Shown here piece by piece: positions 61,118 to 64,000 of a stretch of DNA of 64,000 bases. Position 1 is the first letter of the stretch. Each line of letters starts with the position of its first letter. The stretch is from DASPKM01 sp035628135 (GTDB lineage: Bacteria; Bacteroidota; Bacteroidia; Chitinophagales; Chitinophagaceae): the NCBI GenBank assembly GCA_035628135.1, contig DASPKM010000013.1:186001-250000 (forward strand), given 5' to 3'. The notes beneath the pieces are model-generated. The model saw only the letters and a program-made list of their open reading frames with translations, was not told the origin of the DNA and searched no databases. Made by a program: the position numbers and the translations under genes.

Positions 61118-64000
61118 TTGAGAAATTTTACGCTACCACTCGTTGCTTCCCTTTTTTTAAGTTTACTGGCGCTGAATGTTTCCGCGCAAAAAACCTTACC
61201 GCCACAGCAAACTGCCGGCAGTGCAAACCGTTCGCATTGCGGTACCATGGAAGCCCTGGAATTGTATTTCCAGCAAAACCCGGCTGCAAGAGAGCAGTAC
61301 CTGCGCAATGTTGAAGAAGGCAAACGCGCCGTTGAAGCTGCCAAGCAATCGGGCGCAGCCGACCAAAGCCAACGCCTGCAAGCCATTGTTACCATCCCGG
61401 TTGTTGTGCACCTGGTATTACCTGCTGCACAACAGGCACAGGTTACAAAGGCCGACGTGATCTGGCAGATCAATAAAATGAACGAAGACTTCGCCGGCAT
61501 CAATGCCGACAGTACTAATGCTTCCGGCTTTTACGGCATCCGCGGCCATTCGCAAATCCGCTTTTGCCTTGCCACGCAGGATGCAAACGGTAACCCCACA
61601 GACGGCATCAACCGTGTGTACACTACCATTACTGATTTCGGTTCAGGCAACGTCGGTATCATCAAGCACGCCAGTTCCTGCGGTGCCGACGCATGGGACA
61701 ACAACAGGTACTTCAACATCTGGGTTGCCCGCTCAGTTTCTTTGTTGGGTATAGCAACTTTCCCCGGTACAGGCCCTGCCGATGAACAAGGCATTGCGCT
61801 TGCACTGGATGGTTTCTCCAACAACCCTGCTTACGTTAGCCCCGCTTTTAACCTGGGCCGTACAGCAGTGCATGAGGCAGGCCATTATTTCGGTCTGTAC
61901 CATAACTGGGGCGATGATGGTTCCGGTTGCGGAGGCGACGATTTCCGCCAGCTTCCCGGTACTTGCATCCTGCCTGCAGGATTGCTCGCCGGTGACACTC
62001 CTAATCAATCTGGCGCTACTGGCGGTTGCCCCACAGGCGTAAGGACCGATGCGTGCAGCCCCGCCGCTCCAGGGTTCAACTATCAAAATTACATGGACTA
62101 TACAGACGATGCCTGTTACTCCATGTTCACCATCAAGCAGGCAGAAAGAGCAGAGTATGTGCTCGCCAACTGCCGCGCTTCCTTGATGACATCCAACGGA
62201 TGTGCCCCTATAACGGTGTATGCAAGGGACGCTAATCCCACGCTGATGTCCCCGGGCAGCAGTTGCTATCCCGGTGCTATCGGCACTACATTCTGCCAGG
62301 GTTCAACCTTTAGTGCAATAGTGAGGTTGCGCAACGTGGGAACCACCAATCTGACTTCAGTTACCTTTAATGCGCAGGTGGGTTCGGGTCCTGTTACTAC
62401 TTCCAACTGGACGGGTAACCTGGCGCCATATGAGCAGACCTTCGTTACCGTTTCAGGCATCAGCACCGGCTCCGCTGGTGGTACTTTCCCATTGAAAGTT
62501 TATACCACCAATCCTAACGGTGGTGCAGACCAGCGCACATCCAACGATACTGCCACCATCAACGTTACAGTTACCGCAGGTGGCGGCGCAGCAAGCGTGA
62601 CCGAAGGATTTGAATCAACCACTTTCCCGCCCGCAGGCTGGTCAGTAATCAATCCTAACAACGGTACCATTACCTGGACAAGAAACACCGCCGCAAGAAA
62701 TTCAGGCGTTGCTTCCGCATATCTCAATCACTATAACTACAGTACTACCTCACCCGTACAGTTCGACTACCTCGTGGCGCCTGTAGTAGACGTTACAGAT
62801 GCCGACTCTATTGTAGTTGAGTTCTCGAGGGCGCACAGGACATACAGCGCTACCCTCACGGATACGCTCATGATCCAGGCGTCTACACAGTGCGGCAGCA
62901 CTACCTTCCCCATCACTGCATGGAAGAGGGGCGGTACGCAACTGGCTACAACCCCAGGCAACGTTACGGGCAACTATGTTGCGGTAGCTGCAGACTGGCG
63001 CCGTGAACGCGTTGACGTAAGGCCGTTTATACCGGCAGGCGCCACCTCGGTGCAGGTGTCGTTTACCACCAGGAACGGATATGGACAGAATTTATTTATA
63101 GACGATGTAAATATTCGCACAGTCATCTCCGTTAGAAGGGATGCACAACTGCGAGCTGTTACCAACCCGCTGGCTAAGCTGTGTAACGGATCAGTAACGC
63201 CAGCTGTTGAGATCTTCAATAACGGTAAGGACAACCTTACATCGCTGAAGATCGGTTACAGGATACTCGGACCTTCGTTTACACTGAACGATGAAGTGAC
63301 CTGGACAGGCAACCTGCCGCAAGGCCAGGCTGCAACCGTAACGCTGAAGCCGGTAACACTGCCGACACCTGGCAACTACACCATCCAGGCATGGACCAAA
63401 GAGCCTAACGGAAGCACCGATCAGAATACAACGAATGACACATCAGCTGTAATAGCGTTCAGGTTTGTACCGACTGTACCGCTGCCGCTGACAGAAGGCT
63501 TTGAGTCCACCACCTTCCCGCCTGCCAACTGGGCACGCGTTAACGGCGATGGACAAGGCTCCTGGTTCAGGACAACAGCCGCCAGCCGCGTAGGAACAGC
63601 ATCTGCCGTAATAGATAACTACAATTACGATGCAAAAGGCACTATCGACGACCTTGAAACACCGCAATTGAGCTACAATGGCATCGACTCTGCATTCCTC
63701 TCCTTCCAGATAGCACACGCTTCTTACCTGTACCCCGGAAGCACCGGCTTGCCGCTGGATAGCTTGCAGGTATTGGTAACAAAGGATTGCGGTCAGACAT
63801 TCACGGTAGTGTACAACAAGTGGGGCGAAGACCTGCAAACAGTGAACGATCCCAACAGGCCTTATACTGATCTGTTCATACCGAGTGGACCTAACCAGTG
63901 GAGAAGGGAAACTGTGAACCTGACACAGGCGTTGGGTACTTCCGGAAGCGTGCAGATCATCTTCCGCGCCAAAGGCAATTTTGGTAACACACTCCTGCTG
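61118..64000 (+). CDS. M43-family (pappalysin-like) secreted zinc metalloprotease, 3' end outside the window
   Basis: The frame opens with a TTG at 61118 and runs to the window end (961 codons) without a stop. A signal peptide (LRNFTLPLVASLFLSLLALN) is followed by a pro-region and the catalytic domain with HEAGHYFGLYH (residues 252-262) and a Met-turn in NYMDYTDDAC (methionine 326). After about residue 370 there are CARDB-like beta domains, each followed by a jellyroll segment starting TEGFESTTFPPAGW and TEGFESTTFPPANW (choice-of-anchor J or cleaved-adhesin style). A T9SS sorting signal would be expected beyond the window. There is no ATG near the start. Confidence 0.9.
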   Translation, partial: MRNFTLPLVASLFLSLLALNVSAQKTLPPQQTAGSANRSHCGTMEALELYFQQNPAAREQYLRNVEEGKRAVEAAKQSGAADQSQRLQAIVTIPVVVHLVLPAAQQAQVTKADVIWQINKMNEDFAGINADSTNASGFYGIRGHSQIRFCLATQDANGNPTDGINRVYTTITDFGSGNVGIIKHASSCGADAWDNNRYFNIWVARSVSLLGIATFPGTGPADEQGIALALDGFSNNPAYVSPAFNLGRTAVHEAGHYFGLYHNWGDDGSGCGGDDFRQLPGTCILPAGLLAGDTPNQSGATGGCPTGVRTDACSPAAPGFNYQNYMDYTDDACYSMFTIKQAERAEYVLANCRASLMTSNGCAPITVYARDANPTLMSPGSSCYPGAIGTTFCQGSTFSAIVRLRNVGTTNLTSVTFNAQVGSGPVTTSNWTGNLAPYEQTFVTVSGISTGSAGGTFPLKVYTTNPNGGADQRTSNDTATINVTVTAGGGAASVTEGFESTTFPPAGWSVINPNNGTITWTRNTAARNSGVASAYLNHYNYSTTSPVQFDYLVAPVVDVTDADSIVVEFSRAHRTYSATLTDTLMIQASTQCGSTTFPITAWKRGGTQLATTPGNVTGNYVAVAADWRRERVDVRPFIPAGATSVQVSFTTRNGYGQNLFIDDVNIRTVISVRRDAQLRAVTNPLAKLCNGSVTPAVEIFNNGKDNLTSLKIGYRILGPSFTLNDEVTWTGNLPQGQAATVTLKPVTLPTPGNYTIQAWTKEPNGSTDQNTTNDTSAVIAFRFVPTVPLPLTEGFESTTFPPANWARVNGDGQGSWFRTTAASRVGTASAVIDNYNYDAKGTIDDLETPQLSYNGIDSAFLSFQIAHASYLYPGSTGLPLDSLQVLVTKDCGQTFTVVYNKWGEDLQTVNDPNRPYTDLFIPSGPNQWRRETVNLTQALGTSGSVQIIFRAKGNFGNTLLL

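Noticed and set aside
61118..64000. A frameshifted or broken secreted protein gene, because several short frames cover the region
   Set aside because: One frame runs from 61118 to the window end without a stop and contains all motifs; the short frames are mirror or off-frame pieces.

Overview
The window comes from a Bacteroidota chromosome, most likely a Chitinophagaceae-type soil or water bacterium. The evidence is a complete nuo operon with a short NuoG, a 289-residue primary sigma factor, candidate promoters of the Bacteroidota type (TTTG, about 19 bases, TAnnTTTG), few Shine-Dalgarno sites, a type IX secretion (T9SS)-type C-terminal domain on a surface protein, DUF4836, TonB and many secreted proteins. 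I see no rRNA, tRNA, transposase, phage module or CRISPR array. The region is mostly core chromosome with some lineage-specific cargo.

Layout. 1-581 is the end of a zinc metalloprotease. 786-15736 (minus strand) is the 14-subunit NADH:quinone oxidoreductase operon nuoA-N. It is interrupted between nuoE and nuoF by a small exported NTF2-like gene and followed by a MacB/FtsX-like permease gene. 15855-19635 (minus) is a tonB, small membrane protein, pstS-like, TPR cluster without exbB or exbD. 19796-26184 (plus) holds a tyrosine phosphatase, hisS, an FkbM methyltransferase, and a tight three-gene unit of DUF4836 lipoprotein, ABC ATPase and FtsX-like permease. A thiolase lies convergent at 26276-27475. 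27566-31868 (plus) is an RNA-modification group: rlmN, a small exported protein, an RsuA/RluB-type and an RluA-type pseudouridine synthase, and a methyltransferase. 31869-35167 (minus) has an amidohydrolase, a 1-Cys peroxiredoxin and DNA polymerase IV. 35360-36723 (plus) has a Crp-like regulator and a DinB-fold protein with unusual regulatory DNA around them. 36829-40541 (minus) is the housekeeping block rimM, rpsP, ffh and the primary sigma factor gene. 40834-50941 has a START-like protein, a conserved unknown, an LptF/G permease, an exported Fe/Mn superoxide dismutase, a beta-propeller sensor kinase with its LuxR-type regulator, and two large surface proteins. 51039-64000 has a cation efflux protein, an M20 dipeptidase, an unknown exported protein, an S4 RNA-binding protein, a GH31 glycosidase, an Asp-box beta-propeller protein and the start of an M43 metalloprotease.

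How the parts fit. The nuo operon gives the respiratory NADH dehydrogenase. The TonB cluster would energise outer-membrane uptake if ExbBD is supplied from elsewhere. The secreted GH31, metalloprotease and propeller proteins fit a polymer-degrading lifestyle. The sensor kinase and response regulator sit directly upstream of two surface proteins and may control them.

The best candidates for something undescribed are the DUF4836-ATPase-permease unit, whose ATPase has lost the usual H-switch histidine; the exported NTF2-like protein inside nuo; the exported protein at 53503-54813 with a DUF2723-like soluble part; and the regulatory DNA around the Crp-like gene. All functional statements rest on motif reading by eye, without database searches.
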